Positions 22,977 to 31,308 of a stretch of DNA of 64,000 bases are shown here, in pieces. Numbering within the stretch: position 1 is the stretch's first letter; each line of letters starts with the position of its first letter. The translations under genes and the position numbers were made by a program. The notes under the pieces were generated by a model. It was given only the letters and a program-made list of their open reading frames with translations. It searched no databases and had not been told where the DNA came from. Source of the DNA: WHSW01 sp963846565 (GTDB lineage Bacteria; Actinomycetota; Thermoleophilia; Solirubrobacterales; 70-9); assembly GCA_963846565.1 (NCBI GenBank), contig CAWJWL010000005.1, positions 248,001 through 312,000 on the forward strand, in the 5' to 3' direction.

Positions 22977-23918
22977 GTGAGCTCGGCGACCCTGGCGGTC
23001 GACGCCGGCCAAACGCAGACGCGGGCCGCGCTGATCGACCAGCGCGGTCGGCGTGTGGCGACCGGGCCGGGAGTGCCGCGGCTCGAGGGAGCGGCGAGCG
23101 GCGAGGCGATCGCGATCCCGGTCCTGCGGACGATCGGCGAGCTCGGCGCACTGCCCCGCCGCCCGGTCCTCGGCATCGGCCTCTCCGGGTTCGAGTCGCT
23201 GAGCGCCGGCGAGCTGCGCCGGCTGGCGGAGCGCCTCAGCCGCGAGCTCGGCTCGTCGCGGGTCGCGATCGCCAGCGACGGCTACACCTCTCACCTGGGG
23301 GCGCTCGGTTCCCGGCCCGGCGCCGTGGTCGCCGCCGGCACCGGAACCGTCGTCACCGCCCGCAACGGCGAGCGGTGGGCGAAGGTCGACGGCTGGGGAT
23401 CGCTGCTCGGTGACGCCGGCAGCGCCTACGCGATCGGCCGCGCAGGGCTCGACCAGGCGCTGCGCGAGCACGACGGCCGCGGCGGATCGCCGGTGCTGCA
23501 GGCGGCCGCCGAGAGGCGCTTCGGCTCGCTCGATCAGCTCCCGCACGCAATCCACCGGACCGCCTCGCCGACCAGCACGATCGCCTCCTTCTCCGCCGAC
23601 GTCGGCGCGCTCGCCGCTCGAGGCGAGCGTGCCCCGCTCGCGATCCTCGTCACGGCGGGGGAGGAGCTCGCGACCTCCGCCGCCGCCGCGCTCGGCCGCG
23701 TCCTCGGCGCCACCGAGCCGGCCGCCGTCTCCTACGCCGGCGGGGTCTTCGCCGCCGGCATCCCGGTGCGGGACGCCTTCGCCCGGCGGCTCGGGGAGCT
23801 CTGGCCGGCCGCGACGCTGGCCGAGCCCCTCGGGGACTCGATCGCAGGTGCGCGCGAGCTCGCGCGTGACCCCGCTCAGCTGCCCCCGGCGACCGGGCTG
23901 CTGTTGGAGGCGTCGTGA
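22977..23918 (+). CDS. BadF/BadG/BcrA/BcrD-type N-acetylglucosamine (amino-sugar) kinase
   Basis: 313 aa ASKHA-fold kinase. Phosphate-1 loop 'LAVDAGQTQTRAAL', phosphate-2/adenosine segments 'GIGLSGFES', 'AIASDGYTSHLGAL' and 'VVAAGTGTVVTARN', then 'VDGWGSLLGDAGSAYAIGRAGL', the hallmark of the eukaryotic NAGK-like / BadF family. Expected to phosphorylate GlcNAc or ManNAc at C6. GTG 22977 starts 4 bp after the binding-protein stop. The stop overlaps the nanE start (GTGA). Confidence 0.85.
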   Translation: MSSATLAVDAGQTQTRAALIDQRGRRVATGPGVPRLEGAASGEAIAIPVLRTIGELGALPRRPVLGIGLSGFESLSAGELRRLAERLSRELGSSRVAIASDGYTSHLGALGSRPGAVVAAGTGTVVTARNGERWAKVDGWGSLLGDAGSAYAIGRAGLDQALREHDGRGGSPVLQAAAERRFGSLDQLPHAIHRTASPTSTIASFSADVGALAARGERAPLAILVTAGEELATSAAAALGRVLGATEPAAVSYAGGVFAAGIPVRDAFARRLGELWPAATLAEPLGDSIAGARELARDPAQLPPATGLLLEAS

Positions 23919-24619
23919 GCAACGCTCTGTCGGCGATCGAACGCGGCCTCGTCGTCTCGGTCCAAGCGCCACGCGGCGGGCCGCTCGACAGCCCCATGCA
24001 CGTGGCCGCGATCGCCGCCGCAGCGACCGAGGCCGGGGCGTGCGCGGTCCGCGCCGAGGGTGGCGCGGACATCGCCGCGGTCAAGGCCGCTGTCAGCGTG
24101 CCGGTGATCGGCCTGCGAAAGCGCGACCTCGAGGGCAGCGCGGTGAGGATCACACCGACGCTCGCCGATGCCCAGGAGGTGGTCGCCGCGGGGGCGGACC
24201 TGCTCGCGCTCGACGCGACCCTCCGCCCCGGCCCCGGCGGTCAGCGGCGGGCCGACCTGCTCGCTCAGCTCGGCTCGCTGGGGCTGCCGCTGCTCGCCGA
24301 CGTCGACTCCCTCGAGGCCGCAATTGCCGCGCGGGATGCGGGGGCCGCGGCGGTCGCGACGACGCTCTCCGGCTACACCGCGGACGCAACCCCCGCCGAT
24401 CCCGACCTCGAACTCGTCTCCCTGCTCGTCGACGAGCTCGACTGCCCCGTGTTCGCCGAGGGGCGCTACGCCTCCCCCGAGGCGGTGCGGGCCGCGTTCG
24501 ATGCCGGCGCCTTCGCCGTGGTCGTCGGCACCGCGATCACCGACCCGGCGGCACTCACCGCGCGCTTCGCCGCAGCCAGTCCGCGCGTCCGAACGAGGCT
24601 CGATGGCGCGCAGCGCTAA
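23915..24619 (+). CDS. nanE: N-acetylmannosamine-6-phosphate 2-epimerase NanE
   Basis: 234 aa TIM-barrel epimerase converting ManNAc-6-phosphate to GlcNAc-6-phosphate, the substrate of NagA. 'GLVVSVQAPRGGPLDSPMH' is the strongly conserved NanE N-terminus. Other conserved pieces: 'AVRAEGGADIAAVKAAVSVPVIGL', 'LLALDATLRP', 'ATTLSGYT' and 'PVFAEGRYASPEAVRAAFDAGAFAVVVGTAIT'. GTG 23915 overlaps the kinase stop by 4 bp, and the 3' end overlaps the GntR gene by 17 bp. Part of the dre-controlled amino-sugar unit. Confidence 0.93.
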   Translation: MSNALSAIERGLVVSVQAPRGGPLDSPMHVAAIAAAATEAGACAVRAEGGADIAAVKAAVSVPVIGLRKRDLEGSAVRITPTLADAQEVVAAGADLLALDATLRPGPGGQRRADLLAQLGSLGLPLLADVDSLEAAIAARDAGAAAVATTLSGYTADATPADPDLELVSLLVDELDCPVFAEGRYASPEAVRAAFDAGAFAVVVGTAITDPAALTARFAAASPRVRTRLDGAQR

Positions 24620-25373
24620 GCCGGGCAAGGTCGCGGGCGCGCGGCTCCCCCGCCGGCTCGCCGGGACCCGGCCGAAAGGCGCCCAGGTGCGGGCGATCCT
24701 CGAGGGCCTGCTTGCGAGCCTGCCGCCGGGCAGCGAGCTCCCATCCGAGCGCGAGCTCGCCGTGCGCTTCGGGGTCGCCCGGATGACGGTCCGCAGCGAG
24801 ATCGACCGGCTCACGGCCGAGGGGCTCACCTACAGGCTCCAGGGCCGCGGGACCTTCGTCGCCCAGCCACGGGTGGCCCAGGCGCTCGAACTCAGCTCCT
24901 TCACCGAGGACATGCGAGGTCGCGGGATGGTCCCGAGCTCGAGGGTGCTCGCCCAGGAGGAGATCGCGGCGGTCGACCTGGTCGCCGCCCGGCTCGAGCT
25001 CGCGCCCGGCAATCCGGTGCTGCGCCTCGACCGCGTCCGCCTCGCCGACGAGATGGCGATGGCGGTCGAGCAGGCGTACCTGCCGATCGCCCGCTTCGAG
25101 GGCATCGCCGAAGCCGACTTCACCGAGGCCTCGCTGTTCGAGCTGCTCAGCGACCGCTGGGGCGTGTGTCTGCGTGACGCCGACCAGCGCGCCGCCGCGG
25201 TCGCGATCGAGGGCGAGGACGCGGCTCTGCTCGGGGTCACCGAGGGGCAGCCGGGACTTCGCTTCGAGACCGTGACCCGTGAGGACGCGGGCACCCCCGT
25301 CTTCTACGCCGTCTCGCTCTACCGCGGGGATCGCTACGAGATCGACGTGCGCCAGGTGAGAACCGGCTCGTGA
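24603..25373 (+). CDS. dasR: DasR-like GntR/HutC-family transcriptional repressor
   Basis: 256 aa. A basic N-terminal tail, then the GntR winged helix (about 25-80): 'LPPGSELPSERELAVRFGVARMTVRSEIDRLTAEGLTYRLQGRGTFVA'. The C-terminal UTRA effector domain (about 95-250) binds sugar phosphates: 'MVPSSRVLAQEEIA', 'VLRLDRVRLAD', 'FYAVSLYRGDRYEIDV'. In Streptomyces, DasR binds dre sites and is released by glucosamine-6-phosphate. The dre palindrome upstream of this operon makes this the likely local regulator. ATG 24603 lies inside the end of nanE. The gene converges on nagA. Confidence 0.9.
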   Translation: MARSAKPGKVAGARLPRRLAGTRPKGAQVRAILEGLLASLPPGSELPSERELAVRFGVARMTVRSEIDRLTAEGLTYRLQGRGTFVAQPRVAQALELSSFTEDMRGRGMVPSSRVLAQEEIAAVDLVAARLELAPGNPVLRLDRVRLADEMAMAVEQAYLPIARFEGIAEADFTEASLFELLSDRWGVCLRDADQRAAAVAIEGEDAALLGVTEGQPGLRFETVTREDAGTPVFYAVSLYRGDRYEIDVRQVRTGS

Positions 25374-25403
25374 CCGACGACGGTGCCCGGGGCCAGGCCG
25401 GCT

Positions 25404-26510
25404 TCAGGCGGCGAAGGCTTCGGCGCCGTCGATCAGCGTGCGGACTACCTCGAGCCGGTCATCGAGAACGGCGACGTTGGCGGCCGCCCCCGGTGCGAGC
25501 GTCCCGAGCTCGGGGCGGTTGAGAAGGCGCGCGGGGGCGGTCGCTGCGGCCTGCGCCGCGCCTGCGAGGGACGCGCCGCTCGCGACGAGGTTGCGGACCG
25601 CGTCGTCGAGCGTCAGCAGGCTGCCGGCGAGCGTACCGTCGGCGAGCCTCACGGCACCGTTGGCGACGTGGACGGCGGTCCCGCCGAGCGTGTACTCCCC
25701 CGGTCCCATCCCCGCGGCCGCGACCGCGTCGCTGACCAGGCAGTAGCGCTCGCCGGCGGCGAGGAACGTGGCGTAAGCCGACTCGGGCGCCAGGTGGACG
25801 CCGTCGACGATTGCCTGCACGAACACGTCGGAGCGAACGACGGCGGCGCCGGCGAGCCCTGGATCGCGCGGTTGCCAACGACGGTGGGCGTTGTGGATGT
25901 GGGTGATTGCCGACGCGCCACGTGTAAACGCAGCGTGCGCTGCGTCGGCGTCGGCGTCGGAGTGCCCGCAGGAGACGACGATGCCCGCCGCGAGCAACTG
26001 GTCGATGAGCTCGTGCGCGCCCGGGAGCTCGGGCGCCAGGGTCATCATCGTCACCGGCCCGCGGGCGACCAGCTCCGCGGCAACCTCCGCCTCGGGCGCT
26101 CGCAGGTGCCTCGGGTCGTGGGCGCCGGCCCACCGCGGCTCGAGAAACGGGCCCTCGAGATGGATCCCGATCAGGCGCGGCAGGGCGCGCCCGGCGAGCG
26201 TCGCTCGCGCGGCGTCGGCCGTAGCGAGGGCGTCCGCGTAGTCGTCGATCGGCGCCGAGACGAAGGTTGGCTGGAACGCGACCACGCCGGCCCGGGCGAG
26301 CGCCTCGGCGGCTCGCACGTAGCCGGCCTCGTCGGCGGTGAGGAAGTCGACCCCGAGGAAGCCGTTTATGTGGAGGTCGACGAATCCGGGGACCGCCACG
26401 CCGGTGCCGGGCTCAGAGAGACCGACCTCGGCCACGCGGCCGTCCTCGATCGCCACGTCGCCGTCGATGATCTCGCCGGCGACGAGCGCCGCGCCCACAC
26501 CAAGCCGCAC
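25404..26510 (-). CDS. nagA: N-acetylglucosamine-6-phosphate deacetylase NagA
   Basis: 368 aa amidohydrolase that removes acetate from GlcNAc-6-phosphate to give glucosamine-6-phosphate. Metal and substrate motifs: 'VPGFVDLHINGFLGVDF', 'HLEGPFLEPRWAGAHD' (metal Glu), 'VVSCGHSDADADAAHAA' (His), 'AITHIHNAHRRWQPRDPG' (His) and 'LVSDAVAAAGMGPGEY' (catalytic Asp). GTG 26510 is preceded by GAGGAGG. A half-degenerate dre-like site lies 19-34 bp upstream of the start. Its product is the DasR inducer in the known system. The next step (NagB deaminase) is not in this window. Confidence 0.95.
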   Translation of the reverse strand: MRLGVGAALVAGEIIDGDVAIEDGRVAEVGLSEPGTGVAVPGFVDLHINGFLGVDFLTADEAGYVRAAEALARAGVVAFQPTFVSAPIDDYADALATADAARATLAGRALPRLIGIHLEGPFLEPRWAGAHDPRHLRAPEAEVAAELVARGPVTMMTLAPELPGAHELIDQLLAAGIVVSCGHSDADADAAHAAFTRGASAITHIHNAHRRWQPRDPGLAGAAVVRSDVFVQAIVDGVHLAPESAYATFLAAGERYCLVSDAVAAAGMGPGEYTLGGTAVHVANGAVRLADGTLAGSLLTLDDAVRNLVASGASLAGAAQAAATAPARLLNRPELGTLAPGAAANVAVLDDRLEVVRTLIDGAEAFAA

Positions 26511-26528
26511 CGGGCCTCCTCGTCACGT

Positions 26529-26544
26529 AGTGGTCTAGTCCTGT
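26529..26544. promoter_or_regulatory. Degenerate dre-like site upstream of nagA
   Basis: AGTGGTCTAGTCCTGT shares TGGTCTAG with the perfect dre at 21788-21803, but the right half is mutated (TCCT instead of ACCA). It sits 19-34 bp upstream of the nagA GTG, where repressor binding would block transcription. Weaker binding than at the first site is expected. Confidence 0.6.
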
Positions 26545-26588
26545 TTCGAGGAGGAGTCTAGGGCCGCGAAATGCCCTGCGGCGTACCC

Positions 26589-27792
26589 CTACCGCGGGCT
26601 CGAGCGTCGCCGCAACCGCGTCGCCGCGTCGATCGTCACCGCGGCCAGGAGGACCGCGCCGGTGACCATGAACTTGACGTCGGAGTCGAGCCCGAGCAGG
26701 TCCATGCCGTTGGAGATCGATCCGATCACGATCGCCCCGAGCAGCGCCGAGAAGACGAAGCCGCGGCCGCCGAAGAGGCTGGTGCCCGCGATCACCGGGC
26801 CGGCGATCGCGAGCAGGAGCACGTCGCCGCTGCCCGACTGCTGGTTGACGGCAAAGAGGCGCGACGCGGCGAGGATGCCGCCGAAGGCGGCGAGGGTCGA
26901 GGCGAGAGCGAAGACGCTGATCTTGACCTTGTTGACGGCGATGCCCGCTCGGCGCGCGGCCTCCTGGTTGCCACCGACGGCGAAGATGTGGCGTCCGTAC
27001 CGCGTGCGCTCGGTGATGAAGGTGAAGACGACCATCAGCACCATCACGATCACGACGGCAAGCGGAACGCCGCGGTCGGCGTTGAGGATCGCGACGGTGG
27101 CGACGATCGCCGCGGCGACCAACACGATCCGGATGCCGACCCTGGCGATCGGCTCGACCTCGAGGCCGGCGGTCTGGCGCCGGCGCCGGCCGAACATGAC
27201 GCTCCCCCCGTAGGCCGCGATCGATCCCGCCGCCGAGAGCCCAGCCGATCGCCGGGTCGAAGAAGGTCGAGGTGAGGTCGACGATGATGCTCGGCGGCAG
27301 GTTGATCGAGCCCGTGCTTCCGAGCACCGCGAGCTGCGCTCCCTGCCACGCGAGCAGGCCGGCGAGCGTGACCACGAACGATGGGATCCCGAAGAAGGTG
27401 ACCATGAACCCGTTGAAGAGGCCGATCAGCGTCCCGACCAGGAGTCCGGCGACGATCGCCAGCGCCGGGTCGAGGCCCTCGTTCACGCTCACGACGGCCA
27501 TCACCGATGCGGCGAGCCCACTCACCGCGCCGACCGAGAGGTCGATCTCGCCGAGCAGCAACACCAGCACGACCCCGATCGAGATCGTCGCCACGGCGGC
27601 GATCTGCAGGGTGAGATTCGAGAGGTTGACGGCGCTCAGGAAGCGGTCGTTGGCGATCTGGAAGATCGTCCAGATCACGGCGATCCCGATCAGCACTCGC
27701 AGGGAACCGAGCTCGCCGCGGCCGAGGCGCCGAAGCGCCTCCCCGATCGACATGCGCGGGGCGGTCTCGGCCGTCTCGCCAACGGTGCTCAT
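26589..27792 (-). CDS. XylH/RbsC-type sugar ABC transporter permease, frame broken by one extra base
   Basis: Two overlapping frames form one permease of about 400 aa once one G within 27227-27238 is removed ('FFDPAIGWAL' continuing as 'AAGSIAAYGGSVMFGRRRR'). The N-terminal half includes 'LLGEIDLSVGAVSGLAASVMAV' (the conserved EIDLSVG motif) and 'GTLIGLFNGFMVTFFGIPSFVVTLAGLLAWQG'. The C-terminal half includes 'TERTRYGRHIFAVGGNQEAARRAGIAVNKVKI' (EAARRAGI coupling loop for the ATPase). ATG 27792 overlaps the ATPase stop (ATGA). Third gene of a binding protein / ATPase / permease set; the defect may be an assembly error. Confidence 0.87.
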
Positions 27793-28610
27793 AGCGGCGT
27801 CTCCTCGGTCGCCCGATCTTCCGTCCCGAACTCGGCCCCTGTGATCGCACCCACGATCTCCTCCTGGCGCGCGTCGCGGACGTCGAAGGTCGCCGCGACC
27901 CGCCCGAGGCGCAGGACGACGATCCGATCCGCGACTTCGAACACGTCCGCGAGGTTGTGGCTGATGACGATCACGCCGAGACCGCGCTCGCGAAGCCGCG
28001 CGATCAGCTCGAGGATCTGCTTCGTCTGCACCACACCGAGCGCCGCCGTGGGCTCGTCGAGCAACACCACCTTGGGCTCGCCGAGCAGCGAGCGGGCGAT
28101 GGCGATCGCCTGTCGCTGCCCTCCCGAGAGGTTCTCCACGTCGGTCCGCACGCTGCGGATCGTCGTCACCCCGAGAGAGCCGAGCAGCTCCTTGGCCTTC
28201 TGCTCCATTGCGGTCTCGTCGAGGATCCAGCGGGCTCCGTTCGAGACCTCCTTGCCGAGGAAGAGATTGGCGACCACGTCCAGGTTCTCGCACAGGGCCA
28301 GGTCCTGGTAGACGGTCGCGATCCCGAGCCTGGTCGCGTCGTGCGGACTGCCGAGCCCGACCGAGCGGCCCTCGAAATCGGTCTCGCCGCTGTCGGACGG
28401 CTGGGCGCCGGAGATCGCCTTGATCAGTGTCGATTTGCCGGCGCCGTTGTCGCCCACGAGCCCCACCACCTCGCCGGCGTGGAGCTCGAGGTCGACGTCC
28501 TTCAGCGCCTCGACGGCGCCGAAGCTCTTCGTGTACCCCTTGAGCGCGAGGAGAGGCGTCGATCCCGGGGCGGGGCCGGGGGCACCGGCCCCAGTCGGGT
28601 TCTCGCTCAT
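27789..28610 (-). CDS. Sugar ABC transporter ATP-binding protein (single NBD, FrcA type)
   Basis: About 273 aa with one nucleotide-binding domain, unlike the double-domain RbsA/XylG proteins. Walker A 'GDNGAGKSTLIKAISG', Q-loop in 'ATVYQDLALCENLDV', signature 'LSGGQRQAIAIARSL', Walker B 'VVLLDEPTAAL', switch His in 'VISHNLADVF'. ATG 28610 is preferred (GAGGAGAGG upstream); an in-frame extension to 28631 exists. The stop overlaps the permease start by 4 bp. Energises uptake of the sugar bound by the lipoprotein encoded 48 bp upstream and possibly also by the paralogous lipoprotein at 21854. Confidence 0.93.
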   Translation of the reverse strand: MSENPTGAGAPGPAPGSTPLLALKGYTKSFGAVEALKDVDLELHAGEVVGLVGDNGAGKSTLIKAISGAQPSDSGETDFEGRSVGLGSPHDATRLGIATVYQDLALCENLDVVANLFLGKEVSNGARWILDETAMEQKAKELLGSLGVTTIRSVRTDVENLSGGQRQAIAIARSLLGEPKVVLLDEPTAALGVVQTKQILELIARLRERGLGVIVISHNLADVFEVADRIVVLRLGRVAATFDVRDARQEEIVGAITGAEFGTEDRATEETPL

Positions 28611-28658
28611 CTGCTGCTCACCTCTCCTCACGCGTCATGGGGTCTCGTCATCCCGTGG

Positions 28659-29795
28659 CTACTGGATGCCCGCGTCCTTGCAGGCCTGCGCGTACTCCTT
28701 CGTGCAGATCTCCTCGACGCTCCAGTAGTCGTCCGCGATGATCGTGTCCTGGACGTTGTCCGCGAACACCGGCACCGTGTCGGTGATCGCAGCCGGGACG
28801 TCCTCCATCCCGTTGTCCTCGGTCCCGTTGATCACGCTGGACTCGGCCGGATCCTCACCGTTGATCACCGCAACCGCCAGGGTCGCTGCGTTGTCGGCGA
28901 GGGGCTTGATCGGCTTGTAGACCGTCATGTACTGCTCGCCCGCGATGATCCGCTGGATCGCCGCCAGCTCGGCGTCCTGACCGGTGACGGGAACGTCCGC
29001 CGGATCGAGCCCGGCGGCCTTGAGCGCCGCGATCGCGCCGCCCGCGGTGCCGTCATTGGCGGCGAGGACGCCCTTGAAGCCGTCCTGGCCCAGCGCGGTG
29101 ATCGCCTGATCCATCTCCTGCTGCGCGTTCTCGGGCAGCCAGTCGGGGGTGTCGTACTCCTCGGCGACGTCGATGCCGTCTGCCTCGAACACCGCTGTCG
29201 CGCCTTCCTTGAACAGCTTCGCGTTGTTGTCCTTCGGGTCGCCGTTGATCTGGACGATCGGCCCGGTGGGATTGCCGTCCTCGGAGAGCTTCTCGACCAG
29301 GGCCTCGCCCTGCTGCTTACCGACCTCCGGGCTGTTGAACTCGGCGTATGCGGCGAGGTCGGCGTCGAGGATCAGCCGGTCGTAGCTGATCACCGGGATC
29401 TCGGCCTGCTGGGCCCGGCTCACCATCCCGGCTGCCGCGGTCGAGTCGACCGGGTCGAGGACGAGCACGTCGACGCCCTCGGTCACCGCGGCCTCAACCT
29501 GCTGCTGCTGCTTCGCCGGATCCTGGTCGGCGTTCTGGTAGAGGATCTCGCAGTCGGGACAGAGCTCCGCAACCTTCGCCTCGAACAGCGGCTGGTCCTG
29601 CGACTCGTAGCGCGCCGTCTGCGACTCGGGGAGCAGGAATGCGATCGTCCCGCTACCGCCCTCGCTGGAAGCGGCGGTCTCGGTACCGCCGTCGTCGCTC
29701 GACTCGTCGTCGTCACCGCATGCGGCGATCGTCAGTGCGGCCACCGCAGTGGCGAGCGCGACGAGCCAGCGCCGGCTTCGTTTCACGTCCGTCAT
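28659..29795 (-). CDS. XylF-like sugar ABC transporter substrate-binding lipoprotein (second paralogue)
   Basis: 378 aa. Signal with lipobox IAAC (C26) and an Asp/Ser-rich linker. The mature domain parallels the first binding protein almost segment for segment: 'IAFLLPESQTARYESQDQPLFEAKVAELCPDCEILYQNADQ', 'VISYDRLI', 'VQINGDPKDNNAKLF', 'GVLAANDGTAGGAIAAL', 'VPVTGQDAELAAIQRI'. ATG 29795 has GAGAGG about 9 nt upstream. Together with the ATPase, permease and ROK regulator it forms a complete importer. The two binding proteins share most ligand-region sequence, so overlapping ligands are likely. Confidence 0.92.
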   Translation of the reverse strand: MTDVKRSRRWLVALATAVAALTIAACGDDDESSDDGGTETAASSEGGSGTIAFLLPESQTARYESQDQPLFEAKVAELCPDCEILYQNADQDPAKQQQQVEAAVTEGVDVLVLDPVDSTAAAGMVSRAQQAEIPVISYDRLILDADLAAYAEFNSPEVGKQQGEALVEKLSEDGNPTGPIVQINGDPKDNNAKLFKEGATAVFEADGIDVAEEYDTPDWLPENAQQEMDQAITALGQDGFKGVLAANDGTAGGAIAALKAAGLDPADVPVTGQDAELAAIQRIIAGEQYMTVYKPIKPLADNAATLAVAVINGEDPAESSVINGTEDNGMEDVPAAITDTVPVFADNVQDTIIADDYWSVEEICTKEYAQACKDAGIQ

Positions 29796-29854
29796 CCCCA
29801 AGTCCTCTCTGCGTTGTGGAACCAGCCTGCGTTCATGGGCCTTCTCCTCTCTGA

Positions 29855-29869
29855 CGCGCGTGTCGCGCG
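29855..29869. repeat. CGCGCG-TGT-CGCGCG symmetric element in the ROK / binding-protein gap
   Basis: A 15-bp symmetric element between the ROK stop (29905) and the binding-protein start (29795), 60-75 bp upstream of the latter. It could be an operator for the ROK regulator or a stem-loop. No direct evidence for either. Confidence 0.35.
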
Positions 29870-29904
29870 AATTGTTTCTCTTGCCCAGATCTCATCGCCG
29901 CTAC

Positions 29905-31119
29905 TCATGCCGCCTCCCGCTCGAGCTGCGAGGCGAAGAAGCGGTCCGAGTCGTGCATCACCAGCGCCAGCGCGCCGAGCAGCTCCGCCCGGTCGCCGAG
30001 CACGCCGGCGGCGATCTCGACCGCGTCGACCGCGCTCGGGATCGCGTTTCGGTGAACGACCTCGCGGACGGGGTCCAGGAGGACGTCTCCGGCGGCGCTC
30101 AGGTCGCCTCCGAAGATCACGCACTCGGGGTTGACGAGGTTGCAGAGGTTCGCGACCGCCACCCCGAGCGCCCGGCCGGCGTCGGCGATCAGCCGCCTGG
30201 CCGCCGCGTCGCCCCCGTCGCACAGCTCGAGCAGGCGCCGCGTCGAAACATCCTCGCGCCGGCTCTCGCTCAGCGCCCGCGCGACAGCGCGCGTCGACGC
30301 CACCGTCTCGAGGCAGCCCCGGTTGCCGCAGCGGCATACGGGCCCGCCGTCGACGAGCACCATGTGGCCGATCTCACCGGCGGTGCCGGCGGCCCCGTGC
30401 TGGAGTCGGCCGCCCGAGATCAGGCCGCCGCCGATCCCGGTCGAGACCTTGATGTAGACGACCTCGGAGCGGCCGGTCGCGGAGCCCGAGGCGAGCTCGG
30501 CGAGCGCGCCGAGGTTCGCGTCGTTCTCGACCTCGACCGGCATCCCGAGGCGCTTCGAGGCCTCGGCGGCGGCGTCGACGCCGACCCAACCCGGAAGGAT
30601 CGACGAGTCCTGCACCGTTCCGCTCGCGCGGTCGATCGGCGCCGGCAGCCCCATTCCGACCCCGATCACCCGGCTGCGCTCGGCGCCCGCCTCGTCGAGC
30701 ACCTGCTCGACGAACGCGGCGGCGGCGTCGAGCCCGTGGCTCGCGGAGTGGTCCACGTCCATCTCGCGCCAGGCCTCGGCGAGGACGCTGTGGGCGAGGT
30801 CGGAGACCGCGACCCGCAGGTGGCGGTGGCCGAAGTCGATCCCGAGCGCGAGGCCCGCGGAGCTGTTGAGAGCGACCATGACCGGCGGACGGCCCGCGTG
30901 CGCCTCGCCGTCGGCCGGCTGCCCGTCGCGCTCGCCGACGAGTCCGGCCTCGACCAGGTCGCCGACGATCGTCGAGATCGTCGAGCGCGAGAGGCCGGTT
31001 ATGCGCGCCAACTCGGCGCGGCTCGCCGTGCCGCGCTGGCGCAATGCATCGATAACGCGCTTTCGGTTCCCCTCCCGCAGGGAGGTCAGGGAACCGCTCC
31101 GTCTCCTCACGCCGGGCAT
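29905..31119 (-). CDS. ROK-family transcriptional regulator (NagC/XylR type)
   Basis: About 404 aa. The N-terminal winged helix ('NRKRVIDALRQRGTASRAELARITGLSRSTISTIVGDLVEAGLV') is fused to a ROK sugar-kinase fold: 'LGIDFGHRHLRVAVSD', 'GVGMGLPAPIDR', 'VENDANLGALAEL', 'KVSTGIGGGLISGG', the ROK signature 'GTAGEIGHMV' and the zinc site 'CRCGNRGCLET'. It senses a sugar or sugar phosphate and controls the downstream importer, most likely as a repressor. ATG 31119 is chosen; an in-frame TTG at 31146 would add 9 residues but coincides with a TTGACA that looks like promoter DNA. Confidence 0.9.
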   Translation of the reverse strand: MPGVRRRSGSLTSLREGNRKRVIDALRQRGTASRAELARITGLSRSTISTIVGDLVEAGLVGERDGQPADGEAHAGRPPVMVALNSSAGLALGIDFGHRHLRVAVSDLAHSVLAEAWREMDVDHSASHGLDAAAAFVEQVLDEAGAERSRVIGVGMGLPAPIDRASGTVQDSSILPGWVGVDAAAEASKRLGMPVEVENDANLGALAELASGSATGRSEVVYIKVSTGIGGGLISGGRLQHGAAGTAGEIGHMVLVDGGPVCRCGNRGCLETVASTRAVARALSESRREDVSTRRLLELCDGGDAAARRLIADAGRALGVAVANLCNLVNPECVIFGGDLSAAGDVLLDPVREVVHRNAIPSAVDAVEIAAGVLGDRAELLGALALVMHDSDRFFASQLEREAA

Positions 31120-31146
31120 TCCTTCATACCGGCGCGCATTTGTCAA

Positions 31147-31308
31147 GGGTTAGAGCAAATAATCCGTATAAACACGCTTTTTATGTCCGGAATATGGCTG
31201 TTTAGCGGCGCCCCGACCACGAGCGCACCCCGCGAACCCGCGCCCATGCAGGATTGAGGGTTCGTTCGGCCGCCGCCGCAATTAATGCCCGGTTCGGCGG
31301 AAAGGCCG
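31147..31308. promoter_or_regulatory. Gene-free AT-rich stretch upstream of the ROK gene
   Basis: The stretch 31147-31205 (e.g. GCAAATAATCCGTATAAAC, then CTTTTTATG) is markedly AT-rich against a GC-rich background, as expected for the ROK promoter and operator. A TTGACA (minus strand, 31146-31141) lies at its edge. No gene was found between the ROK start and the end of the SGNH gene. Confidence 0.45.

Noticed and set aside
31141..31146. TTG at 31146 as the ROK start codon
   Set aside because: It forms TTGACA next to an AT-rich promoter-like region and lacks a ribosome binding site; ATG 31119 fits the ROK N-terminus.
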